64,000 bases of DNA, taken from the NCBI GenBank assembly GCA_903920145.1, contig CAIXKV010000216.1, positions 18,837-82,836 on the forward strand. The letters run 5' to 3'. This DNA comes from an uncultured Rhodospirillales bacterium. GTDB taxonomy: Bacteria; Pseudomonadota; Alphaproteobacteria; Azospirillales; Azospirillaceae. Positions 54,679 to 63,889 of this stretch are shown here, piece after piece. The notes below the pieces were generated by a model. The model made no database searches. It was not told the origin of the DNA and worked only from the letters and a program-made list of their open reading frames with translations. Made by a program: the position numbers and the translations under genes. Numbering within the stretch: position 1 is the first letter of the stretch; each line of letters opens with the position of its first letter.

Positions 54679-55671
54679 ATGCCCCCCGCCTTCGGCGATC
54701 CTGGACCGTTGCTTCTCCTCCTGGCGGCCCTGGTGGCCAATGGCGCCATCGGCAGCATCGGGCCTCTGATGGCGCGATTGCCAGCGGGGCCGGGAACCCT
54801 GATGGCCCGGTTGGCCGCCGACCTGGATCGACGGCTGAATCGGCTAGAGCGAGGCGACACAACCCGACTGGCGCGAGGGGCGCTGGTGGTGATGGTGGTG
54901 GTGCTTGGGGCCGCCTTTCTCGGTGAACTGATCCACTGGACAGGGCAGCGTGTGCCCTATGGTTGGGCTCTTGAGGCCTTGTCGCTGCTGGCCTGCCTGC
55001 GGGTAGGAGAACCATGGCGGCGCATCCAGGCGGTTCGCCGGGCATTGGCCCATCGAGGATTAGAAGCGGCCCGGACGGAGGTTCAGCCTTTAACCCGACG
55101 CGCAGCCGACAACCTGGATGATCATGGAGTCGTTCGTGCGGCCGTGGAGGCCGCAGCCAAACACTTAAACCAAGGCGTGATCGCCCCGGCATTCTGGTAC
55201 ATCCTGTTGGGATTACCCGGTGTTTTGCTGTGGACGGCGGTGGATGCGTTGGATGAAACCATCGGGTTACGCACCCCGCGTTACGAACATTTTGGCATGA
55301 CGGCCGCTCGATTGCATGATGCCCTGAACTTTTTGCCCGCCCGCCTAGCCGGCGGCCTGATTGCCTTGTCGGCGGCGTTTTTGGGCAGTGCTGCGCCCTT
55401 GGCAGCCCTACGCACCATGATTCGCGACGCTCGCTATCATCGTTCGCTCAATGCTGGATGGCCTGAAGCCGCGATGGCGGGCGCCCTGGGGCTTGCCCTG
55501 GGAGGGCCCTATCAGGATGGCGCGATGACGGTTCGCGAGGTCTGGATCGGTCAGGGCCGAGCACGAGCCACCGTCGCCGACATTGGCCGGGCACTGGCCC
55601 TTCACGCCGTCACATGCCTAGTCTTGGCTGGCTTGATCGGCGCCCTAATGCTGGCGCTGGCGTCCCTGTAA
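54679..55671 (+). CDS. Divergent CbiB/CobD-family membrane protein
   Basis: A 330-residue membrane protein with the outline of the CbiB/CobD family (cobinamide-phosphate synthase): APAFWYILLGLPGVLLW, ALDETIGLRTPRYEHFG, ARLHDALNFLPARLAGG and LNAGWPEAAMAGALGLALGG. Two family motifs are altered: the usual VGRDT is replaced in VQPLTRRAADNLDDHG, and the ESxxENxxDG motif reads EAAAKHLNQG. No other cobalamin gene is near. It may be a poorly conserved true CbiB or a repurposed relative. Confidence 0.75.
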   Translation: MPPAFGDPGPLLLLLAALVANGAIGSIGPLMARLPAGPGTLMARLAADLDRRLNRLERGDTTRLARGALVVMVVVLGAAFLGELIHWTGQRVPYGWALEALSLLACLRVGEPWRRIQAVRRALAHRGLEAARTEVQPLTRRAADNLDDHGVVRAAVEAAAKHLNQGVIAPAFWYILLGLPGVLLWTAVDALDETIGLRTPRYEHFGMTAARLHDALNFLPARLAGGLIALSAAFLGSAAPLAALRTMIRDARYHRSLNAGWPEAAMAGALGLALGGPYQDGAMTVREVWIGQGRARATVADIGRALALHAVTCLVLAGLIGALMLALASL

Positions 55672-55949
55672 TCCCGAAGCCCTGGTGGGCGGCCTGGAAC
55701 CGTGTATCCACGATCCCGGTGAAAACTCACAACGACGTGGGAAGCGCCAACTCTTCAGGCCACTGCGGGCACTGGCGCACCGGCTGATCCCAAGACTCGG
55801 TTTCCGCCTGAGGGGAAACCGCCTGGGAGGAAACGGACACACCACGACACCCAACCGACTCCGGTGGCTGACCGGAGTCTGAGGAAGGCGTGCGCGGTGC
55901 CTGCCGCTGGTTAATCGATGCCGGCAAAGACGGGCAACCGATCCCTAGA

Positions 55950-56075
55950 TCAGCCCTGACGCGCCTTGAAGCGCGGATTGGACTTGTTGATCACATAGAC
56001 ACGGCCCTTGCGGCGAATGATGCGGCATTCTTTGTGCCGGTTCTTCATCGACTTGAGAGAGTTCACGATCTTCAT
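55950..56075 (-). CDS. rpmJ: 50S ribosomal protein L36 (bL36)
   Basis: A 41-residue protein. It begins [18 protein letters not shown] and ends [16 protein letters not shown]. It has a single Cys and lacks the CxxC..C..H zinc ribbon of canonical L36, so it is the zinc-independent (C-minus) form. It stands alone, away from the ribosomal protein operons. No clear ribosome site is visible. On the + strand, 55672-55949 between cbiB-like and this gene shows no convincing gene. Confidence 0.93.
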   Translation of the reverse strand: MKIVNSLKSMKNRHKECRIIRRKGRVYVINKSNPRFKARQG

Positions 56076-56265
56076 GGTGGTGCCCCGAACGAAAAGTGGC
56101 TGCCGGAAAGTTGGCGACCTTAGGGGGCAGGGATCGTGCTGTCAACACTATCTCTTGTGGCTCACAGATGGACCACAAAACCGCTTGGGGCTCGTCAATC
56201 GCCATATTGTGAATCACAAATTTATCTGAGCCTCAAAACGCTGATCGCCCTTCCGCTATCGGGCC
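56076..56265. other. Intergenic region upstream of rpmJ
   Basis: Part of the 377-base gene-free stretch 56076-56452. This 190-base portion should hold the rpmJ promoter on the minus strand. No clear promoter or hairpin is visible. The rest is repeat copy 2. Confidence 0.4.
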
Positions 56266-56440
56266 ACCCGGCGTCTGAGGGCAGCCTTGATGAGTCACCA
56301 TCAAGGCCCGATGGTATAACCGGCGAGCCCTGATACTGACACATCGCCGGTATCGGGCCGCGACGGCGGCCCCGCGTCCTCGTGGACGCGAAGCCAAGGG
56401 CGCGGATGCGCCCGCCCGGAGTCTGAGGGCAGCCTTGATG
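56266..56440 (-). repeat. Modular palindromic repeat, copy 2 (reverse)
   Basis: The most complete copy, in reverse orientation. It contains the terminal hairpin (ACCGGCGAG..CGCCGGT, 56320-56352), GGGCCGCGACGGCGGCCC, CGCGTCC/GGACGCG, the GGGCGCGGATGCGCCC block, then GTCTGAGGGCAGCCTTGATG. An extra first module with its full GCCTTGATG/CATCAAGGC hairpin sits at the left end (56266-56308), as if two copies had been joined. Confidence 0.85.
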
Positions 56441-56452
56441 TCTCGAGGATTG

Positions 56453-57457
56453 TCACGGCCCGCCGACGGTATGCCCATGCTGGCGCCAATGTGCCACATT
56501 GTGGTTGTGGTCCGCGAGCGTCCGGGCAAAGGCATGTCCACCATTGCCATCGGCGACGAAATATAAAAAGTCGTGGCGCTCGGGAGCCAACACCGCCTGA
56601 AGCGCGGCGCGGCCAGGATTCCCAATCGCTCCAGGTGGCAACCCACTCACCTGATAGGTATTAAACGGGGATTCCACATGCAAATCCGCCTGACTCAACG
56701 GTCGACCGAGCGCCGCCTTGCCCTGCGTTAGCGCATAGATCACCGTGGGATCTGATTGCAGGCGCATGCCCGCAGCCAAGCGATTATAGAACACCCCAGC
56801 GATCCGGGGCCGTTCGAGGGCTTGGCCAGTTTCCTTTTCGACGATGGACGCCAGCACCACCGCCTGGGCTGGCGTTTCCAGTGGCAGCCCTGACGCGCGT
56901 CCCGGCCACAGCTCGGCGAGTGCACCACTCATGGCACCGCGCATACGCTGAACCAGGGCCGACCGGCTATCACCCAACGAAAAATGATAGGTATCGGGCA
57001 ACAGGCTGCCTTCCTCGGGGATGTCCGCGACCTCGCCTGAAAGCGCCGGCTCGGCTCGCACCATCGCGACCACCTGAGCCACACTCAACCCCTCGGCCAC
57101 AGTCAAACGATGAACCACCGTGCGGCCCCGCCGCAACTGGTCGAACACCTCCAACGGACTGGCTCCCGGTACAAAGGCATACTCACCGGCCCGAACGTCA
57201 CCGGCCCCCAGCACCCGCATCAGCCACCCGCTGGAGACCAACACTGGCCACCAGCGAATGACTCCAGCCTCTTCCAATTGGTGGCTGATCCGAACCAAAC
57301 CGACGCCATGGGCGATGACCACCGTCCGGGCGTCGGTCAATGGCCCTGGCTGACGCGCTTCCTGCCTCAGCCAAGCCCCCCCCACGACCGCCATCACCAC
57401 CAAACCGACGACGGCCCCCGCCATCAGCCACAAACACGCGGACACGACCAACCGCAT
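56453..57457 (-). CDS. mltG: Endolytic murein transglycosylase MltG (YceG-like)
   Basis: A 334-residue protein with one N-terminal membrane helix (VVGLVVMAVVGGAWL) and a periplasmic YceG domain. HGVGLVRISHQLEEAGVI and GEYAFVPGASPLEVFDQL form the LysM-like part; VVLASIVEKETG carries the catalytic Glu; GVFYNRL, LQSDPTVIYAL and FNTYQVSGLPPGAIGNPG complete the active region. It cuts nascent glycan strands and helps set their length. It follows fabF by 50 bases, an arrangement common in proteobacteria. Confidence 0.94.
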   Translation of the reverse strand: MRLVVSACLWLMAGAVVGLVVMAVVGGAWLRQEARQPGPLTDARTVVIAHGVGLVRISHQLEEAGVIRWWPVLVSSGWLMRVLGAGDVRAGEYAFVPGASPLEVFDQLRRGRTVVHRLTVAEGLSVAQVVAMVRAEPALSGEVADIPEEGSLLPDTYHFSLGDSRSALVQRMRGAMSGALAELWPGRASGLPLETPAQAVVLASIVEKETGQALERPRIAGVFYNRLAAGMRLQSDPTVIYALTQGKAALGRPLSQADLHVESPFNTYQVSGLPPGAIGNPGRAALQAVLAPERHDFLYFVADGNGGHAFARTLADHNHNVAHWRQHGHTVGGP

Positions 57458-57507
57458 CGCCCTGTCCCCGCACCATCACCGATGGCGATCACAAGCCGTT
57501 TCAACCG

Positions 57508-58773
57508 TCACGAGAACGCCTTGAAGACCAGCGAAGCATTGGTCCCGCCAAAGCCGAACGAGTTCGACAAGGCCGCACGCACCTTACGTTCCCGAGCCGC
57601 TTTCGGCACCAAGTCCACCCCAAGGCAAGCCTCGGACGGGTTGTCGAGATTCAGGGTTGGCGGCACCACGCCTTCATTGATCGCCTTGATGGAGTACACC
57701 GCTTCCACCGCCCCGGCAGCCCCCAGCAAATGGCCAATGGCCGATTTGGTCGAAGACATCGACACGGTCTCGATGGCGGAACCGAACAGCCGCTTGACCG
57801 CTCCCAGTTCGATCTCGTCGCCCAGCGGCGTCGAAGTGCCATGAGCGTTGATGTAGTCGATATCCTCGGGGGCCAGCCCGGCCCGCTTAAGGGCGTTCCG
57901 CATGGACCGGAAACCGCCGTTACCGTCTGCCGGCGGCGAAGTGATGTGATAGGCATCGCCCGACATGCCATAGCCGATCACCTCGGCATAGATATGGGCG
58001 CCGCGCTTTTTGGCGTGCTCCAACTCTTCCAGCACCACCACACCGGCCCCCTCGCCCATGACAAAACCATCTCGGTCTTTGTCATAGGGCCGCGAAGCCC
58101 GTTCGGGGGTGTCGTTGAAGCCAGTGGACAAGGCCCGCGCCGCCGCAAAGCCAGCGATACCAAGCCGACTCACCGCCGCCTCGGCACCACCCGCAATCAT
58201 GACGTCGGCATCTTCCCACTGAATCAGCCGGGCAGCGTCACCGATGGCATGGGCGCCTGTCGAACAGGCCGTCACTACGGCGTGATTCGGCCCCTTAAAG
58301 CCATACTGGATCGACACATGGCCCGAGGCCAGATTGATCAAAGCCGCCGGAATAAAGAAGGGCGACATCCGCCGTGGCCCCTTCTCCTTCAGGAGAACCG
58401 CGCCATCGGCGATTCCGGGCAGGCCACCGATGCCAGACCCAATCATCACGCCGGTTCGCTCCAGAGACTCCTCGTCCTTGGGCTCCCAGCCTGAATCCTT
58501 GATGGCCTCATGGGCGGCGCCCAGCGCAAAGATGATGAAATCATCCATCTTGCGCTGGTCTTTATGCGGCACATAGTCGTCAGGATTAAAAAGCCCCGAG
58601 GCGCTATCGCCCCTTGGCACCTGACCGGCGATCTTGGACGACAGATCGGAAACATCGAACGACTGAATCGCGCCAATGCCTGACTCGGCATTGATCAACC
58701 GCGACCAGTTGTGCTTGTGCCCGACTCCGAGAGGCGTGACCAGACCGAGACCGGTTACCACGACGCGTCTCAT
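57508..58773 (-). CDS. fabF: 3-oxoacyl-ACP synthase II
   Basis: A 421-residue condensing enzyme of type II fatty acid synthesis. The catalytic triad is visible: Cys in VTACSTGAHAIGDA, His in NAHGTSTPLGD and His in KSAIGHLLGAAG. It extends acyl-ACP chains by two carbons with malonyl-ACP. The start at 58773 gives the family N-terminus MRRVVVTGLGLVTPLG. It lies 91 bases after acpP in the fab cluster. Confidence 0.96.
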   Translation of the reverse strand: MRRVVVTGLGLVTPLGVGHKHNWSRLINAESGIGAIQSFDVSDLSSKIAGQVPRGDSASGLFNPDDYVPHKDQRKMDDFIIFALGAAHEAIKDSGWEPKDEESLERTGVMIGSGIGGLPGIADGAVLLKEKGPRRMSPFFIPAALINLASGHVSIQYGFKGPNHAVVTACSTGAHAIGDAARLIQWEDADVMIAGGAEAAVSRLGIAGFAAARALSTGFNDTPERASRPYDKDRDGFVMGEGAGVVVLEELEHAKKRGAHIYAEVIGYGMSGDAYHITSPPADGNGGFRSMRNALKRAGLAPEDIDYINAHGTSTPLGDEIELGAVKRLFGSAIETVSMSSTKSAIGHLLGAAGAVEAVYSIKAINEGVVPPTLNLDNPSEACLGVDLVPKAARERKVRAALSNSFGFGGTNASLVFKAFS

Positions 58774-58864
58774 GGCGTATCCCGACATTCTTTCCGTGAA
58801 TCCCCACTGCGACCGGGCCCGGCGCAAGCCGTGCCCGCCAGCCGCATCTCCCCGAAAGCGCCAA

Positions 58865-59104
58865 TCAGGCTGGCGCGTGCGCCTTGATGAAATCGATGGC
58901 GTCTTTGACCGTCAAAATCTTCTCGGCGGCGTCGTCTGGAATTTCACAGCCGAACTCTTCTTCAAACGCCATCACCAATTCGACCGTGTCCAGGCTGTCG
59001 GCGCCCAGATCGTCGATGAAGCTGGCATTTTCGACCACCTTGGCCTCCTCGACACCGAGGTGCTCGACGACGATCTTCTTCACGCGCTCGGCAATGTCAC
59101 TCAT
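58865..59104 (-). CDS. acpP: Acyl carrier protein
   Basis: A 79-residue acidic carrier protein: [19 protein letters not shown] carries the Ser that receives 4'-phosphopantetheine, and the C-terminal helix reads [12 protein letters not shown]. It shuttles acyl chains between Fab enzymes and to lipid A synthesis. AGGAAAAGG lies upstream. The 188 bases between it and fabG may hold an extra promoter. Confidence 0.97.
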   Translation of the reverse strand: MSDIAERVKKIVVEHLGVEEAKVVENASFIDDLGADSLDTVELVMAFEEEFGCEIPDDAAEKILTVKDAIDFIKAHAPA

Positions 59105-59292
59105 TTTCTGTTACCTTTTCCTGTTCCATCGATAAAGTGGCGGTTTTCGGTTCCGCAGCGACGCGGCTTTCGCCACGACGGCCTAGTTTTCGACGCCCCC
59201 GGATCGTCCGAAAAGTCACGTCAAATACCATACGCCGCCGAGAATGACCAGTACCCCCGCAAATTTGGATACCGGCCCCAACCCCCAACCCC

Positions 59293-60036
59293 CTAGATCA
59301 TGGCCATGCCGCCGTTGATATGCAGGGTTTGGCCGGTGATGTAGGCGGCTTCTGGACTCGCCAGGAACACCACCCCGGCGGCGATGTCGGCGGGATCGCC
59401 GATTCGACCCGTCGGAATGGCCCCCACGAGTCGCTCTTTCTGATCCGCAGGGAGAGCATCGGTCATGGCTGTGACGATAAAGCCAGGCGCAACGCAGTTG
59501 ACCGTGATCCCCCGCGAACCGACTTCGGCGGCCAGCGCCTTGGACATGCCGATCATGCCGGCCTTGGACGCGGCATAATTGGCCTGACCAGGATTGCCGG
59601 TCACGCCAACCACCGACGTAATACCGATGATCCGGCCCCAACGGCGTTTCATCATTCCCCTCAGGGCTGCCCGCGCCAGCCGGAAACCAGCGGTCAGGTT
59701 GACGTCAAGCACCAGAAGCCAATCCTCGTCCTTCATCCGCATGGCCAACCCATCGCGGGTCAGGCCGGCGTTGTTGACCAGGATGTCAACCCGCCCATCC
59801 AACGCCGCTTCGGCGGCCTTGAACAGGGCCTCGGTCGCGGCGGCGTCGGCCAGATTACCCGGCACCACCTGAACCCGTTCGCCGCCAAGCTCGCTCGCCA
59901 ATTGGTTCAGAGCCTCAACTCGCGTACCGGACAACGCCACCGTCGCCCCTTGGGCGTGCAGCGCGCGCGCAATCGCGGCCCCAAGACCACCCGAAGCGCC
60001 GGTCACCAGCGCCGTCTTGCCGCCAAGGTCAAACAT
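59293..60036 (-). CDS. fabG: 3-oxoacyl-ACP reductase
   Basis: A 247-residue short-chain dehydrogenase that reduces 3-oxoacyl-ACP with NADPH. It has TGASGGLG for cofactor binding, NNAG, and the catalytic Ser-Tyr-Lys in ITSVVGVTGNPGQANYAASK, with GFIVTAMTDALP after. AAGAGAG five bases upstream supports the ATG at 60036; a GTG two codons earlier is also possible. Confidence 0.96.
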   Translation of the reverse strand: MFDLGGKTALVTGASGGLGAAIARALHAQGATVALSGTRVEALNQLASELGGERVQVVPGNLADAAATEALFKAAEAALDGRVDILVNNAGLTRDGLAMRMKDEDWLLVLDVNLTAGFRLARAALRGMMKRRWGRIIGITSVVGVTGNPGQANYAASKAGMIGMSKALAAEVGSRGITVNCVAPGFIVTAMTDALPADQKERLVGAIPTGRIGDPADIAAGVVFLASPEAAYITGQTLHINGGMAMI

Positions 60037-60087
60037 GGCCACTCTCTTCCATCCTCAACAAATCAACAGGGACGACGAGAAACCCTA

Positions 60088-61032
60088 TCAGGTCTTCAGG
60101 AACGCTTCGATTTCCGCCGGAGTCTGCACCGAAATCCCGATCAGCTCCTTGTCGATGCGCTTGACTAGCCCCGAAAGCACCTTGCCGCTGCCCAATTCGA
60201 CCACGGTATCGATCCCTTGGGCCTTCAGGTACAGCATGCTCTCGCGCCACCGCACCAAACCTGTAACCTGTTCGACCAGCAACCGGCTGATCTCCGCCGG
60301 ATCGGTCACCGCTGTGGCGGTGACGTTTGCTACCAACGGAACCTGCGGCGCGCGGACAGACACCGCCGCCAAAGCCTCGGCCATGGCCTCTGCTGCTGGC
60401 GCCATTAACGGACAATGGAAGGGGGCGCTCACCGGCAACTTGATGCTGCGTTTCAAGCCGCGCTTGGCTGCAATCGCAATCGCCAGATCGACCGCTCCGA
60501 CATCGCCGCTGATCACCACCTGTCCGGGCGCGTTGTCATTGGCAACGGCACACACCCGCCCGGACTCTGCGGTTGCGGCCTGGGCAATCGCCTGAGCCGC
60601 CTCAAGGTCGGCCCCCAGCAAGGCTGCCATGGCGCCCTGCCCCACCGGCACCGCCCGCTGCATCGAACGGCCCCGCAGCTTCAGAAGCCGTGCCGTATCC
60701 GCCAAGGAAAAAGTCCCGGCGACATGAAGCGCCGAATATTCACCCAACGAGTGGCCCGCGACATATTGGACCGTTCCGGCCAAATCCAAACCGCCTTGAC
60801 GCCGCAACACGGCCACAACGGCGGCGCTGACGGCCATCAACGCCGGTTGGGCGTTCTCGGTCAACGTCAACTCGTCCTCGGGGCCCTCGAACATCAGCCC
60901 CGACAATTTTTGACTGAGAGCATCGTCGACTTCGGCGAAAACATCACGAGCTTCGGCGAAGACCGCCGCCAGCTCGCGCCCCATTCCCACCGCTTGACTG
61001 CCCTGTCCCGGAAAGACGAACGCCCTTGCCAT
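60088..61032 (-). CDS. fabD: Malonyl-CoA:ACP transacylase
   Basis: A 314-residue transferase that loads malonyl onto ACP. It starts MARAFVFPGQGSQ; the nucleophile Ser is in AGHSLGEYSAL, the oxyanion Gln is in PGQGSQ, and APFHCPLM carries the active-site His. GGGGAG lies 12 bases before this ATG and only three before a GTG at 61041; the ATG matches the family start. First gene of fabD-fabG-acpP-fabF-mltG. Confidence 0.95.
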   Translation of the reverse strand: MARAFVFPGQGSQAVGMGRELAAVFAEARDVFAEVDDALSQKLSGLMFEGPEDELTLTENAQPALMAVSAAVVAVLRRQGGLDLAGTVQYVAGHSLGEYSALHVAGTFSLADTARLLKLRGRSMQRAVPVGQGAMAALLGADLEAAQAIAQAATAESGRVCAVANDNAPGQVVISGDVGAVDLAIAIAAKRGLKRSIKLPVSAPFHCPLMAPAAEAMAEALAAVSVRAPQVPLVANVTATAVTDPAEISRLLVEQVTGLVRWRESMLYLKAQGIDTVVELGSGKVLSGLVKRIDKELIGISVQTPAEIEAFLKT

Positions 61033-61079
61033 CGCCGTCACATGCTCCCCTGTCGGTCGATGTCGGCAGTGATAACGGG

Positions 61080-61601
61080 TTACGGCCCCAAGTCAAGGGC
61101 GGCAGGTGAAACAAATAGCAACAACTCCAGCGCCCGCCGAACCGTGGCGCTCCGAACGGCGGCGCGGTCTCCGGCAAACAGATGGCGTTCCACCTGCGGC
61201 GCTCCGCCATCGCGACAGGCCAGGGCCAGATAAACCAAGCCCGCCGGCTTTTCTAAGGAGCCACCGCCAGGGCCAGCAATCCCGGTCACGGCCACCGCCA
61301 GTTCGGCAGGTGACCGATTCAGCGCCCCCAAGGCCATGGCGGCGGCGGTCTCGGCACTCACCGCCCCGTATGCCGCCAAAGTTTCGGGCGGCACTCCGAG
61401 ATCCTGCTCCTTGGCCTGGTTGGAATAGGTGACATAACCGCGTTCGACCACCACCGAGGCCCCGGCAACGGCGGTCAGACAGGCGGCGATCAGGCCGCCG
61501 GTACAGGACTCGGCGGTGACGATCCGGCGCCCTGCCCGAGTCTGAGCCACCACCACCTGCTCTGCCAACAGGATCAGCTCATCCACAGCGCCCCTCCCCA
61601 T
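61080..61601 (-). CDS. pncC: Nicotinamide-nucleotide amidohydrolase (CinA C-terminal domain)
   Basis: A 173-residue stand-alone CinA C-terminal domain (PncC), which deamidates NMN to nicotinate mononucleotide in the pyridine nucleotide cycle. Motifs: TAESCTGGLIAACLTAVAGAS, YVTYSNQAKEQDLGV, GAVSAETAAAMA, VAVTGIAGPGGGS and KPAGLVYLAL. AAGG precedes the ATG at 61601; a GTG at 61586 behind GGGGAGGGG is an alternative. It starts nine bases after ispDF. Confidence 0.93.
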   Translation of the reverse strand: MGRGAVDELILLAEQVVVAQTRAGRRIVTAESCTGGLIAACLTAVAGASVVVERGYVTYSNQAKEQDLGVPPETLAAYGAVSAETAAAMALGALNRSPAELAVAVTGIAGPGGGSLEKPAGLVYLALACRDGGAPQVERHLFAGDRAAVRSATVRRALELLLFVSPAALDLGP

Positions 61602-61610
61602 TCGACGGCC

Positions 61611-62783
61611 TTACCAAACCGACCCTGGCAGCGCCACCGTCGCCACCGCCTGGGCGGCGATCCCTTCTTCGCGCCCGGTAAATCCCAACCGCTCGGTGGT
61701 GGTGGCCTTGACCGAAACACGATCCTCGGCAATCCCCAGCACGTCGGCCAATCGCGCCACCATCGCCGCCCGATGAGGCCCGATCTTGGGGCGCTCGCAG
61801 ATCAACGTCACATCAACATGACCAATGACACCGCCCCGAGCCCGCACCAATTCGACCGCATGGCGCAAAAACACGGTGCTGTCGGCCCCCCGCCAACGGG
61901 GTTCGCTGGGGGGAAAATGGCTACCAATGTCACCGGCGCCAATGGCCCCCAGAATAGCATCGGTCAACGCATGAAGCGCCACGTCGGCATCCGAGTGGCC
62001 CTCGAGTCGGTGACGATGGGGGATGGAAACGCCGCACAGCGTGACCTGATCGCCTTCGGCAAAGCGATGGACATCAAATCCTAGGCCGGTGCGACTATCG
62101 GTCGGAGTCGGCCCCAGCAAACGATGGGCCCGCGCAAGATCATCGGGTGTGGTCACTTTGATATTATCCGGGCTGCCGGGCACCAGTGCCACCGACAGGC
62201 CAGCGCGCTCGGCCACCGATGCGTCGTCGGTGAGACCAGCCCCGGCCAGGCGGCGATGCGCCTCGAGAATGGTGGAAAAATGGAACGCCTGGGGGGTTTG
62301 AGCTTGCCACAAACCGGCACGATCGACGGTTCCGATGGCCAGCCCCCCCTCGCCCCGCTTGAGGGTATCGAAAACCGGCACGGCGGCGATCGCCGCAGGT
62401 GTGTGATCCAAAGCGGCCAACACCCGTGAAATAGTCCCAGCATCCACCAAAGGCCGGGCAGCGTCATGGATCAACACGGTCTTGGGCGGCCCGCCGGGCC
62501 ATTCCGCCAACCGCTCCAACCCCAATCGGCCCGAATCCTGACGCGTAGCGCCTCCCGGAACCGGCTCGGGGAGACCCAAACCGGCAACGGCTTGGTCGTA
62601 ATAGTCCCGGTGTAATGGCTGATACACCACCTGAACCGCCGTCACGGCGGGATGCGCCAAAAAGGCCTCAATGGTGTGGCGCAACAGCGGTTTGCCTGCT
62701 AACGACAAGTATTGTTTGGGTTTTTCGCCCCCGAACCGTTCGCCGGAACCCGCCGCGACAATCAAAGCAACACAAGACGACAT
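61611..62783 (-). CDS. ispDF: Bifunctional IspD/IspF (MEP isoprenoid pathway)
   Basis: A 390-residue fusion. The N-terminal IspD half (about 1-225) has [26 protein letters not shown] and [10 protein letters not shown]: it makes CDP-methylerythritol. The C-terminal IspF half (about 230-390) has [49 protein letters not shown] and [20 protein letters not shown]: it makes the cyclodiphosphate. This fusion is typical of alphaproteobacteria. The start at 62783 matches the family; the frame runs on upstream without homology. Confidence 0.95.
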   Translation of the reverse strand: MSSCVALIVAAGSGERFGGEKPKQYLSLAGKPLLRHTIEAFLAHPAVTAVQVVYQPLHRDYYDQAVAGLGLPEPVPGGATRQDSGRLGLERLAEWPGGPPKTVLIHDAARPLVDAGTISRVLAALDHTPAAIAAVPVFDTLKRGEGGLAIGTVDRAGLWQAQTPQAFHFSTILEAHRRLAGAGLTDDASVAERAGLSVALVPGSPDNIKVTTPDDLARAHRLLGPTPTDSRTGLGFDVHRFAEGDQVTLCGVSIPHRHRLEGHSDADVALHALTDAILGAIGAGDIGSHFPPSEPRWRGADSTVFLRHAVELVRARGGVIGHVDVTLICERPKIGPHRAAMVARLADVLGIAEDRVSVKATTTERLGFTGREEGIAAQAVATVALPGSVW

Positions 62784-63143
62784 GGAAAGCGACCCACGTT
62801 TAGTAAGATCATGGGAGGAGCGAACACCGGGAACCCTGGACAACCGCCACCCCGAAACGCGCCCAACGGCACCAAAGTACCCTACTCTGGGACACCCTCC
62901 CAGGCCAAGCCCTGACCTCCCCGCCGTCCGCGTCGCTACTACATTCCTTTCATGCTGAATTAACCTTTTACTAACCAGAAAATGTTGCCGAATCAACACA
63001 ATCCCCATCTGAAATTTGGCGAAACTATGGACGGCATCGGAAACCTTGGGATAACTTTGTCCCTTAGCGTGGTGATACGACAAACTTCACCCTCGAAATT
63101 CGCCCCTCGAAACGCTTCGCTTAAGCTTTAGGAGATTCTCCCC
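62784..63143. other. Divergent intergenic region between ispDF and ompW
   Basis: These 360 bases carry the promoters of both divergent genes. CCCTCGAAA occurs twice in near-identical form (63091-63118). The ompW ribosome site lies inside a small palindrome (GGAG, ATT, CTCC), which could limit translation. No coding frame is convincing and no promoter is certain. Confidence 0.4.
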
Positions 63144-63800
63144 ATGAAACGTTTTAGCCTCGCTCTGGCAGCTATTGGCTTGATGGCCTCTGCATTCGCT
63201 GGCCCCGCTCTGGCCGATGACGGTGATGGTTTCAAGACCAAAGCCGCCGGTCAGTTCCTGGTGCGCCTGCGCGCGGTCGGGGTATTGCCCGAAGACGGCA
63301 GCTCCATCAAGACGGCGGGTGGCGCCAACACCGGCCTCAGCACCCAGGTCGATAACAATTACATCCCCGAGCTGGACCTGTCCTATTTCATCACGGACAA
63401 CATCGCGGTTGAAGCCATCGCTGGCGTCACCCAGCACCATGTCACTGCCAACCCCGGCAGCGTCAATCTTGGCGATGTCTGGTTGTTGCCGCCGACCATC
63501 ACCGCTCAGTACCACTTCTTCACCAAAGAGCGGATCAGCCCCTATATCGGCGCTGGCGTGAACTACACCTTCCTGTTCGGCCAGAGCGGCGGCGCGGCTC
63601 AACCCATGACCTACTCCAACTCCTTCGGCCCAGCGGTTCAGGCCGGTATCGATATCGCTCTGACCGGCAACTGGTCGTTGAACCTCGACGTGAAGAAGCT
63701 CTTCATCTCCACCGACGTGAAAGCGGCCGGCGGCGCTCTGAAGACCACCGTCGATCTCGATCCGTGGCTGGTTGGCGTCGGCATCGGCTATCGCTTCTAA
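63144..63800 (+). CDS. ompW: OmpW-family outer membrane protein
   Basis: A 218-residue outer membrane beta-barrel. The signal peptide ends ALA after MKRFSLALAAIGLMASAFAG. The mature part has QFLVRLRAVGVLPED, YIPELDLSYFITDNIAVEAI, PPTITAQYHF, ISPYIGAGVNYTFLF, LNLDVKKLFI and a C-terminal GVGIGYRF ending in Phe, the barrel-assembly signal. OmpW is an eight-stranded barrel with a hydrophobic channel. AGGAGA is the ribosome site. High GC with strongly biased codons suggests high expression. A perfect terminator follows. Confidence 0.95.
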   Translation: MKRFSLALAAIGLMASAFAGPALADDGDGFKTKAAGQFLVRLRAVGVLPEDGSSIKTAGGANTGLSTQVDNNYIPELDLSYFITDNIAVEAIAGVTQHHVTANPGSVNLGDVWLLPPTITAQYHFFTKERISPYIGAGVNYTFLFGQSGGAAQPMTYSNSFGPAVQAGIDIALTGNWSLNLDVKKLFISTDVKAAGGALKTTVDLDPWLVGVGIGYRF

Positions 63801-63838
63801 GACTGCCGAGTCCAATCGTTCCAGCTCCAGGCAAACGA

Positions 63839-63871
63839 CCTTTGACGGGAACCCGTCAAAGGCCGTTTTTT
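63839..63871 (+). terminator. Strong Rho-independent terminator after ompW
   Basis: CCTTTGACGGG and CCCGTCAAAGG form a perfect 11-base stem around two A, followed by CCG and six T. Confidence 0.95.
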
Positions 63872-63889
63872 GTGCGCCATACCCATCGG

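Noticed and set aside
57340..58494. Long + strand frame opposite mltG and fabF
   Set aside because: Low-complexity Arg/Pro/His content; fabF and mltG on the minus strand are certain.
59320..60168. Long + strand frame opposite fabG
   Set aside because: Composition is that of an antisense shadow; no family resemblance.
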